Shown: piece after piece, positions 53,307 through 63,900 of the stretch
Position numbering within the stretch: position 1 is the first letter of the stretch
Layout of the letters: each line of letters opens with the position of its first letter
DNA from: Psychroserpens algicola
GTDB taxonomy: Bacteria; Bacteroidota; Bacteroidia; Flavobacteriales; Flavobacteriaceae
Assembly: GCF_014526325.1 (NCBI RefSeq)
Contig: NZ_JACNMJ010000003.1
Location: 186,001 to 250,000, forward strand
DNA length: 64,000 nucleotides
Reading direction: 5' to 3'
The notes under the pieces: model-generated
What the model saw: only the letters and a program-made list of their open reading frames with translations
The model's database searches: none
Told to the model about the DNA's origin: nothing
Translations under genes and position numbers: made by a program

Positions 53307-55831
53307 TAGTTTTTGATTTGATTAGGAGAGTTAATATCGTTTTTGCCTAGAGATAGCATATTTGCAAACAGGCGATAAGCACCTGAAACACCAGCAGGAA
53401 ATTCTCTAAAAAAACTCAAGCCTGTGTATATATAATACCCTTTACCATGTTTAGCAACGAGTAAACTTCCGGTTTTTGGTGTTTCGCCATCATCGTTCAT
53501 AGATAAGATTGGTGTGAAGTCTTCAGACCATTCATCAGGGAAATACAGACCGCGTTCTTGGGTCCAGCCTTCAAAATCGTTTGGCGAAATTTTATTCGGA
53601 AAGTTTAAAACCTCATGATCGGTCGCCAGAAGCTTAACTTCTGCAGTTTCATCAGTCACACGATCTCTCGACAACTTTAAGTCGTAAGGTGCAATTTGAT
53701 CGACTTTAATACGACGATTGGTATTGTACTGCACGATCATATTTCCGCCTTGAGCGACATAATCAAAAAGTATTTGTTGCTTAAAATTTAAGGTCTCGAC
53801 AGTGTTATAAGCTCTAATGCCAATAACCACAGCATCAAAACGACTCAGGTTTTCTGCGGAAATATCCTCAGGTTTTAAAATCGCTACGTTGTAACCAATT
53901 TGTCTCAGACTCTCTGGAACAACATCACCAGCACCTTCTATATAACCGATGTTCTCACCACGTTTTTGAATGTCTAAGCGTACAATTTTGCTTTCGCTTG
54001 GTAATAGTACGGTTTGAAATGGGATATGGTCATAATCGATTTCAATGAGTTCTTTAGTATAAATATTATCACCAATATGAACCATAGGAGTAAGCAAGCC
54101 TTCGCTTTGTTCCTTTGGTGGTATAACGGTAAAAATGATATGTGCTTCCTGACCTTTATGATTAATATTTATTTTTTGTTTTTCTGGATAAACGCTCCAG
54201 TTATTTGGGTACGCCAACTGGACATATCCTTCTACATTATCTCTTCCTGCTGTAACGATTACCTCAATGTCTCGCTGTTTGTCGGTATCTAGAATGATGA
54301 CTTTTTCTGAAATTTTAGCAGACACTTCTGGAATAATCTCAAACGGTTTATAAACTTCGCCTTTTACAGGGTCGTTAGTTTTATAGACTATAGGTTTGGT
54401 AAATGGAATACTGACATTTTCGATGGCTAGATGAAATGTAACGTTAAGATTTCTTGGTGTTTCAGGTTTCCCAATAAGTGATTTGTCGGTAACAGTGTAC
54501 ATGCCCAGAGTTCCTTTTTTTGTGAGCCAGTATGGCGTGGACACCTCCTGATTTGAATTGATTTTTAAAGTTTCCTTAAAATCAAATCGGGTGTTGTTAT
54601 CAAGTGGAATGTTTTTATCGATTTTAATACCATTTGGATTCACAAAGCTTGATAAGGTGATGTTGGCATCAGACCTGTTAATGACTTCAATATTTAAATC
54701 AACACGAGATCCAGCAGTCGTTTGGTTGGTATTAGAGGTGGCTTCCAGATATAATCCAGCACAAGCAGCAATGATATCTTTTATTTCTTTAGTTTTTACC
54801 GCTTTCCAGTGTTCATTTTTCAGATTTTGAATGGCTTTATACGCTCTCATAAGTTCGGTAAGAGACGCTGACGGATTTTTAAAATCATAATACTTTTCTA
54901 CAGCGTAAAGGATATCTCCAATAGCTTTACCTCCTTCAATGCGATTCCACGAAGTATCTATACCTTCAAAAATATTGGTTTTATCAGAAGGCAACTCGCC
55001 TTTGATGAGTTCTATGTATTCAATTTGTGAACCTCTGCTTCCTGTGCTTCCAAACCCTTGTGATTTATGCTGACTTCGACTTAGTGCAGCAATTTCAGGA
55101 TTACTCAATCCGTCACTAGGAAAAAAGACACCAGTGTCAATAGCTAAAAGATTGGTTTTATCGGCTTTGTCAAAATTTTCCTGACTACCATAAAACCACC
55201 ATGAGGTATTAAAGAAAAGGCGTTGAGGTTGCCAGGTATCGACCATAGATAATTGGTCTGGATAAGCAGTCTTGTCGCCAACAATATCAAAAGCTTCAAG
55301 ACTTAACATCGCCGAACTCGTATGATGACCATGTGTGGTACCAGGAGTTCTGTGATTAAAACGGTTGATAATCACATCAGGTTTAAATTTCCGAATCGCT
55401 AAAACAACATCGCTTAATACCTGTTCTTTATTCCAGATAGCTAGAGTTTCGTCGGGATGCTTAGAGTAACCAAAATCATTAGCTCTGGTAAATAATTGTT
55501 CGCCTCCATCAGTACGACGAGCTGCAAGCAACTCCTGAGTTCTTATCACACCAAGGAGCTCTCTAATTTCAGGGCCAACCAGGTTTTGACCACCATCACC
55601 ACGCGTTAGTGATAAGTAGGCAGTTCTAGCCTTAACTTCATTAGACATGTATGAAATGAGACGTGTATTCTCATCATCGGGATGTGCGGCAACATACAAT
55701 ACCGAGCCCAAAAAATTAAGTTTTTTAATGGACTCATAAATTTCAGATGAGGTAGGTTTTTTAGGTTGTTGCGCTGTAATTAACGTTGTAGAACATAGGA
55801 AAATAAAAAGTAGGCGTAATCTTGTTTTCAT
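53306..55831 (-). CDS. PIG-L family deacetylase with C-terminal extension
   Basis: 841 residues from the ATG at 55831 (signal peptide MKTRLRLLFIFLCSTTLITAQ). PIG-L/LmbE domain (about 40-240): zinc-binding AAHPDDE (H50, D53) and THGHHTSS near residue 175, with TRGDGGQNLVG. The C-terminal ~550 residues are beta-rich, followed by a final glutamine-amidotransferase-like or flavodoxin-like segment (DAVVIGIRAYN, then GGNMIVQYNTN). Such enzymes remove N-acetyl groups from sugars (e.g. GlcNAc-PI or MshB substrates). Predicted periplasmic and likely part of the sugar cluster with the symporter. Confidence 0.9.
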   Translation of the reverse strand: MKTRLRLLFIFLCSTTLITAQQPKKPTSSEIYESIKKLNFLGSVLYVAAHPDDENTRLISYMSNEVKARTAYLSLTRGDGGQNLVGPEIRELLGVIRTQELLAARRTDGGEQLFTRANDFGYSKHPDETLAIWNKEQVLSDVVLAIRKFKPDVIINRFNHRTPGTTHGHHTSSAMLSLEAFDIVGDKTAYPDQLSMVDTWQPQRLFFNTSWWFYGSQENFDKADKTNLLAIDTGVFFPSDGLSNPEIAALSRSQHKSQGFGSTGSRGSQIEYIELIKGELPSDKTNIFEGIDTSWNRIEGGKAIGDILYAVEKYYDFKNPSASLTELMRAYKAIQNLKNEHWKAVKTKEIKDIIAACAGLYLEATSNTNQTTAGSRVDLNIEVINRSDANITLSSFVNPNGIKIDKNIPLDNNTRFDFKETLKINSNQEVSTPYWLTKKGTLGMYTVTDKSLIGKPETPRNLNVTFHLAIENVSIPFTKPIVYKTNDPVKGEVYKPFEIIPEVSAKISEKVIILDTDKQRDIEVIVTAGRDNVEGYVQLAYPNNWSVYPEKQKININHKGQEAHIIFTVIPPKEQSEGLLTPMVHIGDNIYTKELIEIDYDHIPFQTVLLPSESKIVRLDIQKRGENIGYIEGAGDVVPESLRQIGYNVAILKPEDISAENLSRFDAVVIGIRAYNTVETLNFKQQILFDYVAQGGNMIVQYNTNRRIKVDQIAPYDLKLSRDRVTDETAEVKLLATDHEVLNFPNKISPNDFEGWTQERGLYFPDEWSEDFTPILSMNDDGETPKTGSLLVAKHGKGYYIYTGLSFFREFPAGVSGAYRLFANMLSLGKNDINSPNQIKN

Positions 55832-55925
55832 TATGATATAGTTAGTTATAACCAAATATAATGAAGTATCTCAGGGAAGCCCTTGGTTTTAGTTTTTCTT
55901 TAACGTTAGAAGCGTGAATTGAGTT

Positions 55926-56495
55926 TTAAATGGAATCGCTACCATCATCCAGCAAACCTTCAATAGCATCTTTTTCAATAAGGGTTACTGCTTTTTGAAG
56001 AATTAAATTGTTGGGATAGGTAACCAAATCACCATTGTCTAATCGAAGGTGAAGTTGAAATGCTCTAATGTCTTCAATGATGGCTTCAATAGGAAAGTCT
56101 TTGTCATGTATCTGAATTTTATCACCAACTTTATACGGAAAAGAGAAGAACATAATAATACCTGATGTTATATTGCTAAGGATAGACCAAATGGCAAATA
56201 AGGCAATTCCGATAACAGCAAAAACCGAAGAAAAGATAAGGGTCATATCTTTAAACTCTGCACCAAAAACAAAAGCTTCAATTATTAAAGCTATAATTAA
56301 GAAAGTTACAGATACATATCTGTTAATCAATTTTATACGTGCTTCATTAATATCGCTTTTCTTCCCTATTTTTCTAATAATTGTATGACTGAAAAAACGA
56401 ATGATTAATAGTATAAGAAGTACAATTCCTGTTATGATTAATTCAGTTTGATAGGTTTGAAAAAACATGTACATTGATTTTAGTTGATGTATCAA
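55926..56495 (-). CDS. small mechanosensitive ion channel (MscS family)
   Basis: 189 residues from 56495; ATGs at 56474 and 56468 are equally possible. Three membrane helices then the MscS beta domain: SVFAVIGIALFAIWSILSNITSGIIMFF (pore helix region, about 90-118), FPYKVGDKIQIHD and the ending YPNNLILQKAVTLIEK. Small MscS channels release solutes on hypo-osmotic shock. Shorter than E. coli MscS (286), lacking its C-terminal domain. Confidence 0.88.
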   Translation of the reverse strand: MIHQLKSMYMFFQTYQTELIITGIVLLILLIIRFFSHTIIRKIGKKSDINEARIKLINRYVSVTFLIIALIIEAFVFGAEFKDMTLIFSSVFAVIGIALFAIWSILSNITSGIIMFFSFPYKVGDKIQIHDKDFPIEAIIEDIRAFQLHLRLDNGDLVTYPNNLILQKAVTLIEKDAIEGLLDDGSDSI

Positions 56496-56518
56496 AGATA
56501 CATTTTAAGGATGAAATT

Positions 56519-57454
56519 TTACTTTAATTTTAGGGTGTCACGTAAGTGTAAATCAGCATTCGATTTTTTAGTCCAATACGGTGATTTTATCGTGTTTAAC
56601 AAAGTTGCTTTTGTAATGAGCATTTTGGAATTATCTCCATATCCATCTTTATAAGAGACTTCCCAGCTGGTAATCTGGTGAGGAAATGCTACAGCATAAT
56701 TGATGGTTAATTTACGGTCAAGTGTTTTAAAATCTATTATATATTGTCCTTTGGTATGTGTAACGTTTGCCTCGTATGCCTTTGTGTCTAGATGTTTAAG
56801 TCTCAGATATGCTAATGACGGAATGATGTTAAGCGTGCCAGTTGGTAAACTGGAAGGGTCGAGCCTTAACTGCGTCCATAGTTCATTTTCTAAAACCGCT
56901 TTATCTAATTTGAAATTGGCATCGCCTTCACTTTCAAAATAACTGTGTGAGCTTATTTCAAATTGCGACCTGTTATTGAGTTGGGAATATACGTGGCCAC
57001 ACCATTCCTGAACCGAGCAGCTCACTTTCATAGCGTGCGCTGTATTGCTTACAGGATAAAAAGTAGACTCCATAATGGAATACGGATAAATACCAGTCGT
57101 AAAGGTTTTCATAGCATTCAGCTTTAAAACTGGTGTATTCGCTTTGTCATACTGGTCTGCTTTTACTTGTGCTTCAGGTAAAAAATCTTCAGTAACGAAT
57201 ACTAAAACAGCTTCGCCATCACGTAATTCACCATAACGAGCCTGCTCTAATTTGTAGGATGATATTTCAGCTTCACCTGCATACCAATAAGATTTAAATG
57301 CTTCAGACGGAATAAAAGCATCTGTCGTTTCAATGTTGTCTTCAACTTCTGAAATAGACATAGAATGAAGGGTTTGGTCGTTTGAAACAGAAGGATTTTT
57401 ACAGGATACTAAAATTCCTAACAATATTGTCAAGGTCGGAATAAACGTTTTCAT
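56519..57454 (-). CDS. lipoprotein of a family often called septum formation inhibitor Maf
   Basis: 311 residues; lipoprotein signal with lipobox LVSC (Cys about 18). The rest is beta-rich with one Cys pair region CSVQEWCGHVYSQLNN near residue 145. Flavobacterial proteins of this type are often annotated as septum formation inhibitor Maf, which I consider a transfer from the adjacent true maf gene (34 bases upstream), since no Maf motif is present. Function unknown; the lipid tail places it at a membrane. Confidence 0.8.
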   Translation of the reverse strand: MKTFIPTLTILLGILVSCKNPSVSNDQTLHSMSISEVEDNIETTDAFIPSEAFKSYWYAGEAEISSYKLEQARYGELRDGEAVLVFVTEDFLPEAQVKADQYDKANTPVLKLNAMKTFTTGIYPYSIMESTFYPVSNTAHAMKVSCSVQEWCGHVYSQLNNRSQFEISSHSYFESEGDANFKLDKAVLENELWTQLRLDPSSLPTGTLNIIPSLAYLRLKHLDTKAYEANVTHTKGQYIIDFKTLDRKLTINYAVAFPHQITSWEVSYKDGYGDNSKMLITKATLLNTIKSPYWTKKSNADLHLRDTLKLK

Positions 57455-57488
57455 AATTAAAATTTACTACAAAATTACAACCGAAAAC

Positions 57489-58076
57489 TTATTGAACCAT
57501 ACTGTTTAACGTTTTGTAAAGGAGATGTGTTGGTAAGCCTACAACATTGGTATAAGAACCTTCAATGTTGACGATTCCAATTTGACCAATCCATTCTTGT
57601 ATGCCATAAGCACCAGCCTTATCAAAAGGTCGATAAGTTGTAATATAATGATTGATTTCGTCTTCAGTTAGTACTTTAAAGGTAACCTTAGTTACTGCAT
57701 TAACTGTTTTTTGAGTTGTAGGTGTTGTAAAGCAAATAGAGGTAATGACCTCATGTGTTGTTCCGCTCATAGAAGACAACATGTCAAAGGCTTCTTGGGC
57801 GTCTTTTGGTTTGCCAAGAGCTTTTTGATTATGCCATACAATAGTATCACTCGTGATTAAAATCTCTTTATCTTGAAGCTCATTTTTAAAGGGAAGAGAT
57901 TTTAATTGTGCTAAATAATCACTAATCTCAAAATGGCGCAACCGATCTGGATAAGACTCATCAACAGGCTTAAGTCTAATTTCAAAATCTAAACCCAATT
58001 CATTAAAAAACTGCTGACGCCTGGGAGAGCCAGAAGCCAGAATAATATGGTAGGTCGCAAGTTTATCGTTAATCAT
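57489..58076 (-). CDS. maf: Maf-type nucleoside triphosphate pyrophosphatase
   Basis: 195 residues: LASGSPRRQQFFNELGL at residues 14-30, VDESYP, ITSDTIVWHNQKALGKP (parts) near 70-90, SGTTHEVITSICF, and FDKAGAYGIQEW. Maf proteins hydrolyse non-canonical nucleotides (dTTP/UTP or m7GTP types) and restrain cell division. This matches the dTTP/UTP-type branch by its DES-TSDT motifs. It follows the UbiA gene by 7 bases on the same strand. Confidence 0.94.
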   Translation of the reverse strand: MINDKLATYHIILASGSPRRQQFFNELGLDFEIRLKPVDESYPDRLRHFEISDYLAQLKSLPFKNELQDKEILITSDTIVWHNQKALGKPKDAQEAFDMLSSMSGTTHEVITSICFTTPTTQKTVNAVTKVTFKVLTEDEINHYITTYRPFDKAGAYGIQEWIGQIGIVNIEGSYTNVVGLPTHLLYKTLNSMVQ

Positions 58077-58083
58077 GGTTGAG

Positions 58084-58998
58084 CTATTTTAGAAGTAAAG
58101 GTAATAGCACTAAAGATACTAAACCTAAACCTAATATGATTTTATACATCATACTAAGATGTGTGTAGTGTGATTTATGTTCTGCAGAGAACATTTTTAT
58201 TGTACAATACAGCAAAGGAGCAATAACAAAACATAAGAAGTAGCCAACGACAATAAGATTGGTATACAAAAATGTAACGATAACATAAATTAGTGCTCCA
58301 ATAGGTAACATGCTTAAAGCAAAGGCAATTTTGTTAGCACGTTCGCGGCCAATAGCTATTGGTAATGTGTTCATGCCTACTTTGTAATCGCCATCAACAT
58401 CCTGAATGTCTTTTATGATTTCACGAACAAGATTGATTAAAAAAGCAAAAAGCGCATAGACTCCTGCAATTTGTAAAAAGATAATTTGCGTGTCTCTAAT
58501 TTGCGGAACAGCTGCTGGTAATATATCAAAAACACCTACAATAATGATGCTCATTGCAACTAAAAATGAGATGAGCAGATTACCAATAAGTATAGTGCCT
58601 TTTAGATATGAGGCATACACATAGAGCAATATAGAAATGATAACAAATATTGAGAAAAACGAACTCTCACCAATGCTATGAGATAAATAGAGACCGAGTA
58701 AAACTCCTATAACATTGAGCGTAAAAAACAGGGTGTAGGCAAAAGATTCAGAGATCTGTTTACCAATAACAACCTGGTCAGGTTTATTTACCAAATCGGT
58801 GTCTACATCATAAATATCATTGATGATGTTTCCGGCTGCAGCAATACAGAGTGTTGTAAGTACTAAAAGAATAAAACGGGTAGTATCTAAAACAGTAATA
58901 GGAGCATAGGGCTCAAAAAGTGCATACTTAATAAGAACCTGAGCAATGATAATCATTACCAGATTTTTCCAGCGAATAAGGTTTAAAATACTTAGCAT
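58084..58998 (-). CDS. UbiA-family prenyltransferase (GGGP prenyltransferase-like)
   Basis: 304 residues with eight or nine membrane helices. First Asp-rich motif NDIYDVDTDLVNKP (near 60-73) and second KDIQDVDGDYKVG (near 195-207). In Bacteroidota this branch is annotated as geranylgeranylglycerol-phosphate geranylgeranyltransferase, but real specificity (polyprenyl lipid, menaquinone) is untested. Between the KdsC-like gene and maf, it is part of a minus-strand run of six genes. Confidence 0.87.
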   Translation of the reverse strand: MLSILNLIRWKNLVMIIIAQVLIKYALFEPYAPITVLDTTRFILLVLTTLCIAAAGNIINDIYDVDTDLVNKPDQVVIGKQISESFAYTLFFTLNVIGVLLGLYLSHSIGESSFFSIFVIISILLYVYASYLKGTILIGNLLISFLVAMSIIIVGVFDILPAAVPQIRDTQIIFLQIAGVYALFAFLINLVREIIKDIQDVDGDYKVGMNTLPIAIGRERANKIAFALSMLPIGALIYVIVTFLYTNLIVVGYFLCFVIAPLLYCTIKMFSAEHKSHYTHLSMMYKIILGLGLVSLVLLPLLLK

Positions 58999-59040
58999 TT
59001 ATGGTATCCGAAACGTTTAAGAAAATGTCCTAAGAGCGAC

Positions 59041-59571
59041 TTAATCATATTTAGCATCAAAATTCCCGTTCCATTTGCCTTGCACTTTCATAATTTGCTC
59101 AATAATATCTCTAGCAGCACCTTTTCCGCCGCCTTTATGTGATATGTACTTGCTCACTGCTTTAACTTCTATGGCTGCATCTTGTGGACAACACGGCAAG
59201 CCTACCAGTCGCATGACAGGAATATCAGGAATATCATCTCCCATATATAACACATGTTTAGGATCAATATTGTTATGGCTTAAGTACTCATGAAACTGAT
59301 TCACCTTTTGATGGGCACCTAAATAAATGTCAGTAATGCCTAAACCTTCTAACCGTTTTTGAACACCAAGGTTACTTCCGCCAGAAATAATACAAATATT
59401 AAAGCCAGCATCTTTTGCTGTTTTAAGCGCATAACCATCTTTAATATTCATACGTCGTAGCATGTCACCATTGGTCATAACAGTAACAGTGCCATCGGTA
59501 AGCACACCGTCAACATCAAAAATAAAGGTGGTAATTTCTGCCAGATATTCTTTGTAACTTTTATCGTCCAT
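59041..59571 (-). CDS. kdsC: KdsC-type HAD phosphatase
   Basis: 176 residues: HAD nucleophile motif FDVDGVLTDG (D19, D21), SGG (near 66), K near 98 (HQKV), and the GDDIPD motif IV. Matches 3-deoxy-D-manno-octulosonate 8-phosphate phosphatase, which makes KDO for lipopolysaccharide. The C-terminal GGGKGAARD loop is typical. Substrate could also be another KDSC-family ligand. Overlaps the upstream DUF2520 gene by 11 bases. Confidence 0.9.
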   Translation of the reverse strand: MDDKSYKEYLAEITTFIFDVDGVLTDGTVTVMTNGDMLRRMNIKDGYALKTAKDAGFNICIISGGSNLGVQKRLEGLGITDIYLGAHQKVNQFHEYLSHNNIDPKHVLYMGDDIPDIPVMRLVGLPCCPQDAAIEVKAVSKYISHKGGGKGAARDIIEQIMKVQGKWNGNFDAKYD

Positions 59572-60319
59572 GTGTATGTTGTATTGAAGCGGTTAGGAGT
59601 TTATAAATCTCTTTATGTTGTGCATTATCAAGTAATTTCAAATGCTTTTTTATGGTCTTTTTGTCTTTTCGTTTTGCAGGTCCGGTTTGCGACATAAAAG
59701 GCGAGTGGTCCTGAACTTTTTGTGCCGTTTCTAAAATTAAAGGTTTTAGTAAATCAAACTCTGCGCCTTGAGATTCGGTAATTTCATGTGCAATGCGATA
59801 GAGCTGATTGGTAAAATTGTTTACAAATACAGCTGCCAGATGCAGTGCAGCACGTTGATCACTATTAACACGTTTTGTAATATCAGAAATGCATATAGCT
59901 AACCGCTTTAAGGGCATATAATCTGTTTTTCTTAAGGTTTCCAGACAAATTGGAACCTGAGAAAAATCAACTTTTGCAGCTTTAGAAAAGGTTTGTAGCG
60001 GGTAAAAGACGCCACGTCTGTTTTTTTTATCGAGGTCATAAGCACTTACACTTCCTGAGGTATGTACAACAAATCGGTTCTCAAAAGGCAATTGCTCTGA
60101 TAATGGAGCAATAGCATCGTCACTAACGGCTATGATATAAATATCGGCCTCTACAAGTTGTGATATGTCATCAGTTATTTCAACCGTATTGCTATACGAT
60201 CTAATACCGTCCAAATGCCTGTTATACCACTGTTTTACAACAACGCCATCAGAGGCTTTAAACGCCTTGTACAAATGGGTTGCTACATTGCCAGCTCCTA
60301 AAATAACTACTGAAATCAT
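59561..60319 (-). CDS. Rossmann-like and DUF2520 domain protein
   Basis: 252 residues from the ATG at 60319 (MISVVILGAGNVATHLYKAF); the upstream ATG at 60373 would add a hydrophobic stretch. N-terminal NAD(P)-binding domain with GAGNVA and VVHTSGSVSAYDL, then a helical DUF2520 domain (about 130-250) with FVNNFTNQLYRIAHEI and TGPAKRKDKKTIKKHL. Found as a conserved flavobacterial gene beside kdsC. Biochemical role unknown; similarity to 6-phosphogluconate dehydrogenase-type folds is the family description. Confidence 0.88.
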   Translation of the reverse strand: MISVVILGAGNVATHLYKAFKASDGVVVKQWYNRHLDGIRSYSNTVEITDDISQLVEADIYIIAVSDDAIAPLSEQLPFENRFVVHTSGSVSAYDLDKKNRRGVFYPLQTFSKAAKVDFSQVPICLETLRKTDYMPLKRLAICISDITKRVNSDQRAALHLAAVFVNNFTNQLYRIAHEITESQGAEFDLLKPLILETAQKVQDHSPFMSQTGPAKRKDKKTIKKHLKLLDNAQHKEIYKLLTASIQHTHGR

Positions 60320-60404
60320 GTTGCAAACATACAATAGAAATACGACATATAAATATGATGTTTTACATTTCATATGAAGATGTATTCGATTATCTTAGCA
60401 GTAT

Positions 60405-60806
60405 ATGAAAAGAGATATTCAAAATAGAGATGATATTTTTTTGTTGGTAAAAACCTTTTATGATAAGGTGCGTGCTGATGAAACGCTCGGGCCTTTTTTT
60501 AATGAGACAATCAAAGATTGGGAAGCGCATTTAGACCATTTGACCACCTTCTGGGAAACAAGTCTCTTTATGACCAAAACCTTAGAGGAAAAGTACTATG
60601 GAAATCCGCTGGAAGTTCATGTAAAGGTCGATGCAATGCATGATAATAGCATCACCGAAATGCATTTTGGAATTTGGTTAAACCTCTGGGCGCAAACACT
60701 CAATAGCTTATTTGAAGGCGAAGTTGCCGAAAATGCCAAACGCAGAGCTCGTAAAATGGGAACCTTTATGTATCTTAAAATATTCGAAGCCAGACAACAG
60801 AAATAG
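60405..60806 (+). CDS. group III truncated hemoglobin
   Basis: 133 residues: the trHb-3 pattern of DIFLLVKTFYDKVRADETLGPFF (start, split), LDHLTTFWETSLFMTK, YYGNPLEVHVK and MHFGIWLNLWAQTL. Proximal His (H in EMHFGIW near residue 86) and other heme-pocket residues are present. Group III truncated hemoglobins may bind oxygen, NO or sulfide. It is directly before the cytochrome c maturation gene. Confidence 0.93.
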   Translation: MKRDIQNRDDIFLLVKTFYDKVRADETLGPFFNETIKDWEAHLDHLTTFWETSLFMTKTLEEKYYGNPLEVHVKVDAMHDNSITEMHFGIWLNLWAQTLNSLFEGEVAENAKRRARKMGTFMYLKIFEARQQK

Positions 60807-60878
60807 CAGTGTAAAACCTGCTAAAGTTTTAACAGATTTTTGGTGCTAAAAGTCAGGCCAGATACAAACAAAAATGGT

Positions 60879-60886
60879 TATCTTTG
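60879..60886 (+). promoter_or_regulatory. -7 box (TATCTTTG) upstream of ccsA
   Basis: Perfect TAnnTTTG match 27 bases before the ResB-CcsA start; no good -33 element, so only a moderate prediction. Confidence 0.45.
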
Positions 60887-60913
60887 CACAACAAAAAAAT
60901 AAGCTCTCGCGCT

Positions 60914-63900
60914 ATGCAAAAGAAACTTGCTAACATTCTCTTTTCTACACGTCTTACTGGTATTTTATTTATTGTTTACGCTATCGCTATGATAGTCGGC
61001 ACATTTATGGATGCTGGCCAGGAGACATCACCAACACCTTACTCAAGACATTACATCTATAATGCATGGTGGTTTGAAACCATAATGATTTTATTTATGG
61101 TGAATTTCATCGGAAATATCTTTAGATACAGACTCTTAAGAAAAGAAAAATGGGCAACCTTAATTTTGCATCTGGCATTTATTTTTATCCTTTTAGGTGC
61201 AGGAATTACCAGATATATTGGCTTCGAAGGTTGGATGCCAATTCGCGAAGGTGAAACAGAAAATACATTCCTTACCAGAGATATTTATGTTACGGCTTTT
61301 ATTGATGGTGACCTGGTTATCGACGGACAACAGCAACGACGTGTGATTCAGGAGCGTGTTGATTTTTCAGAGCGCTTAGATAATGACATGGACGTCGAAA
61401 CCGAATATAATGGTACACCTGTAAAGTTAAGTGTCAAAAAATTTGTCAAAGATGCCGAACTGGATATCATTCCGAGTGATGATGGTGAATCGTATTTAAA
61501 ACTTGTTGAGGCAGGTGATGAAGCGTCTCATAGTCACTTTATTAAAGATGGTGGTGAAGAACTAATCCATAATGTGGTATTTACCTTAAATAACCCTAAA
61601 AAGGGGGCAATCAATATCACGACTCAGGAACATCGATTATTTATCGAATCTCCGTTTGAAGGGGATTATATGACCATGGCAACGCAAGCGACAGGGACGC
61701 TTGTCAAAGATTCTATCCAGCCACTAATACTGCGTTCACGATATCAGATTGCAAATATGGCAATGGTGTTTCCAAAGCCCGTAATGAAAGGACAATTTGG
61801 CGTTGTAAAAAAATCGCAGTTGCTACGTAGTCGTGAAGATGGTGTGGTTATCGATGTCACTGCAAATGGAGAAACCAAAACAGTGAATTTGTTAGGCGGA
61901 CAATATGTCAACGGTCGTTTTGAGCAAGTTAATGTTGGCGGATTAGATATCGCTGTCAAATATGGCTCTATAGTCAAAGAACTTCCGTTTAGCATAAAAC
62001 TCAATGATTTTATGGCAGAACGTTATCCTGGTACCGAAGATAATTTTTCGTCATTCGCTAGTGAAGTAACGGTTATTAAGCCTGATGAAGCGCCTTATGA
62101 TTATCGCATTTTTATGAATAATATTCTGGATGAAGGTGGCTATCGCTTTTTCCAATCCAGCTTTTTTCCAGATGAAAAAGGAACCAAACTTTCGGTCAAT
62201 CATGACCAATGGGGAACTTGGGTAACCTATTTCGGATACATGTTATTGTACTTCGGCTTAATGGCTATTCTTTTTGCTAAAGGCACTCGTTTCGCAGATC
62301 TTAAACGTATGCTCGAAAAGGTAAAGGCTAAAAAAGAAAAGCTCTTATCTATTCTTGTATTGTGTTTCGGACTGGTAGGATTTGCTCAGGAACATACTGA
62401 AGATGATGGCCATAATCACGGTCAGAACCAACAGGAACATTTCGAAGGGGATGGGCATAACCACAGTGCGCAGGTAGCGTTTACTCGACCTTCAAAAGCT
62501 GAAATTGATTCGGTAATCAGAGCCAATATCAATCCGAAATCGCACAGTGATAAATTTGGCGAATTAGTTATTCAGGATTACAGTGGTCGTATGATGCCAG
62601 CCAACACGTTTGCTTCCGAAGTCCTGAGAAAACTGAGTAAAAAAGACCATTACGAAGAGTTTGATGCCAATCAGGTCTTATTGTCAATGCAAGAGAGTCC
62701 GCTCTTCTGGTATAACGTCCCTGTAATTTATCTGGCAAAACGTAAAGCCGATTCTATCCGAAAAATTATTGGTGTCGATACCGATGTGAAATATGTATCT
62801 ATCGCCGATTTCTTAACCGATGATGGTCGTAACAAATTGGGACCTTACTTACAGGATGCTTATAGTACAGATACGCCTAATGGGTTTCAAAAGGAATTCA
62901 GAGAAGCTTATGACCGCATGAGTTTGTTATTTAATACGCTCGACGGACGATCAATGAAAATTTTTCCTGTGCCTGGTGATGACAAAAACACATGGATTTC
63001 TCCAGTGGAATACAGAGAAGACTACCGAACTAAAATTAAAGATACACTCTACGGAAAGTTTATTGAAAACAGTTTAAGTTATTACCTGAGCGAATTGTAT
63101 AAAGCGAGACAATCGGGAGATTTCTCAACGGCAGACCGCTTGTTGGACGGATTTAAAAAGAACCAGCAACAGGAGGGAAGTGAAGTCATGCTTTCCGATG
63201 ATAAAATCAAAACCGAAATTTTATACAACAAATACGACATTTTCAAAAAACTGTATTTGTATTACATGCTTTTTGGTGTTGTTCTGTTTGTATTACTTAT
63301 CATTCAAATTTTTAAAACACGAAGTAAACTTATAGATGTTGCTGTAAAAGTTTTTGGTATTGCCATCCTCCTCACGTTTTTAGTGCATACAGGCGGATTA
63401 ATCGTCCGTTGGTATATTTCAGGGCACGCACCTTGGAGTGATGCCTACGAATCGATGATTTATGTCGCATGGGCAACCATGTTTTTTGGTCTCGCCTTCG
63501 GACGACAAAGTCGATTAACACTTGCAGCTACAGCCTTTGTAACGTCTATGATTTTACTGGTAGCGCATTTAAATTGGATGGATCCTGCCATCTCCAATCT
63601 GCAACCGGTTTTAGATAGTTACTGGTTAATGATTCACGTGGCAGTTATCGTGGCAAGTTATGGTCCGTTTACCTTAGGTATGATTTTAGGCTTGACCGTT
63701 TTATTGCTGATGATTTTTACAACCAAAGAAAATAAAGTTAAAATGGACATGAACATCAAAGAGCTCACCATTATTAACGAAATGGCACTTACGGTTGGTC
63801 TGGTGATGCTTACTATTGGAAATTTCCTTGGAGGTATGTGGGCAAACGAAAGTTGGGGACGTTATTGGGGCTGGGATCCAAAAGAAACCTGGGCACTCAT

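Noticed and set aside
56519-57454. Septum formation inhibitor Maf
   Set aside because: No Maf motifs; it is a lipoprotein, and the real maf gene is the neighbour at 57489-58076.
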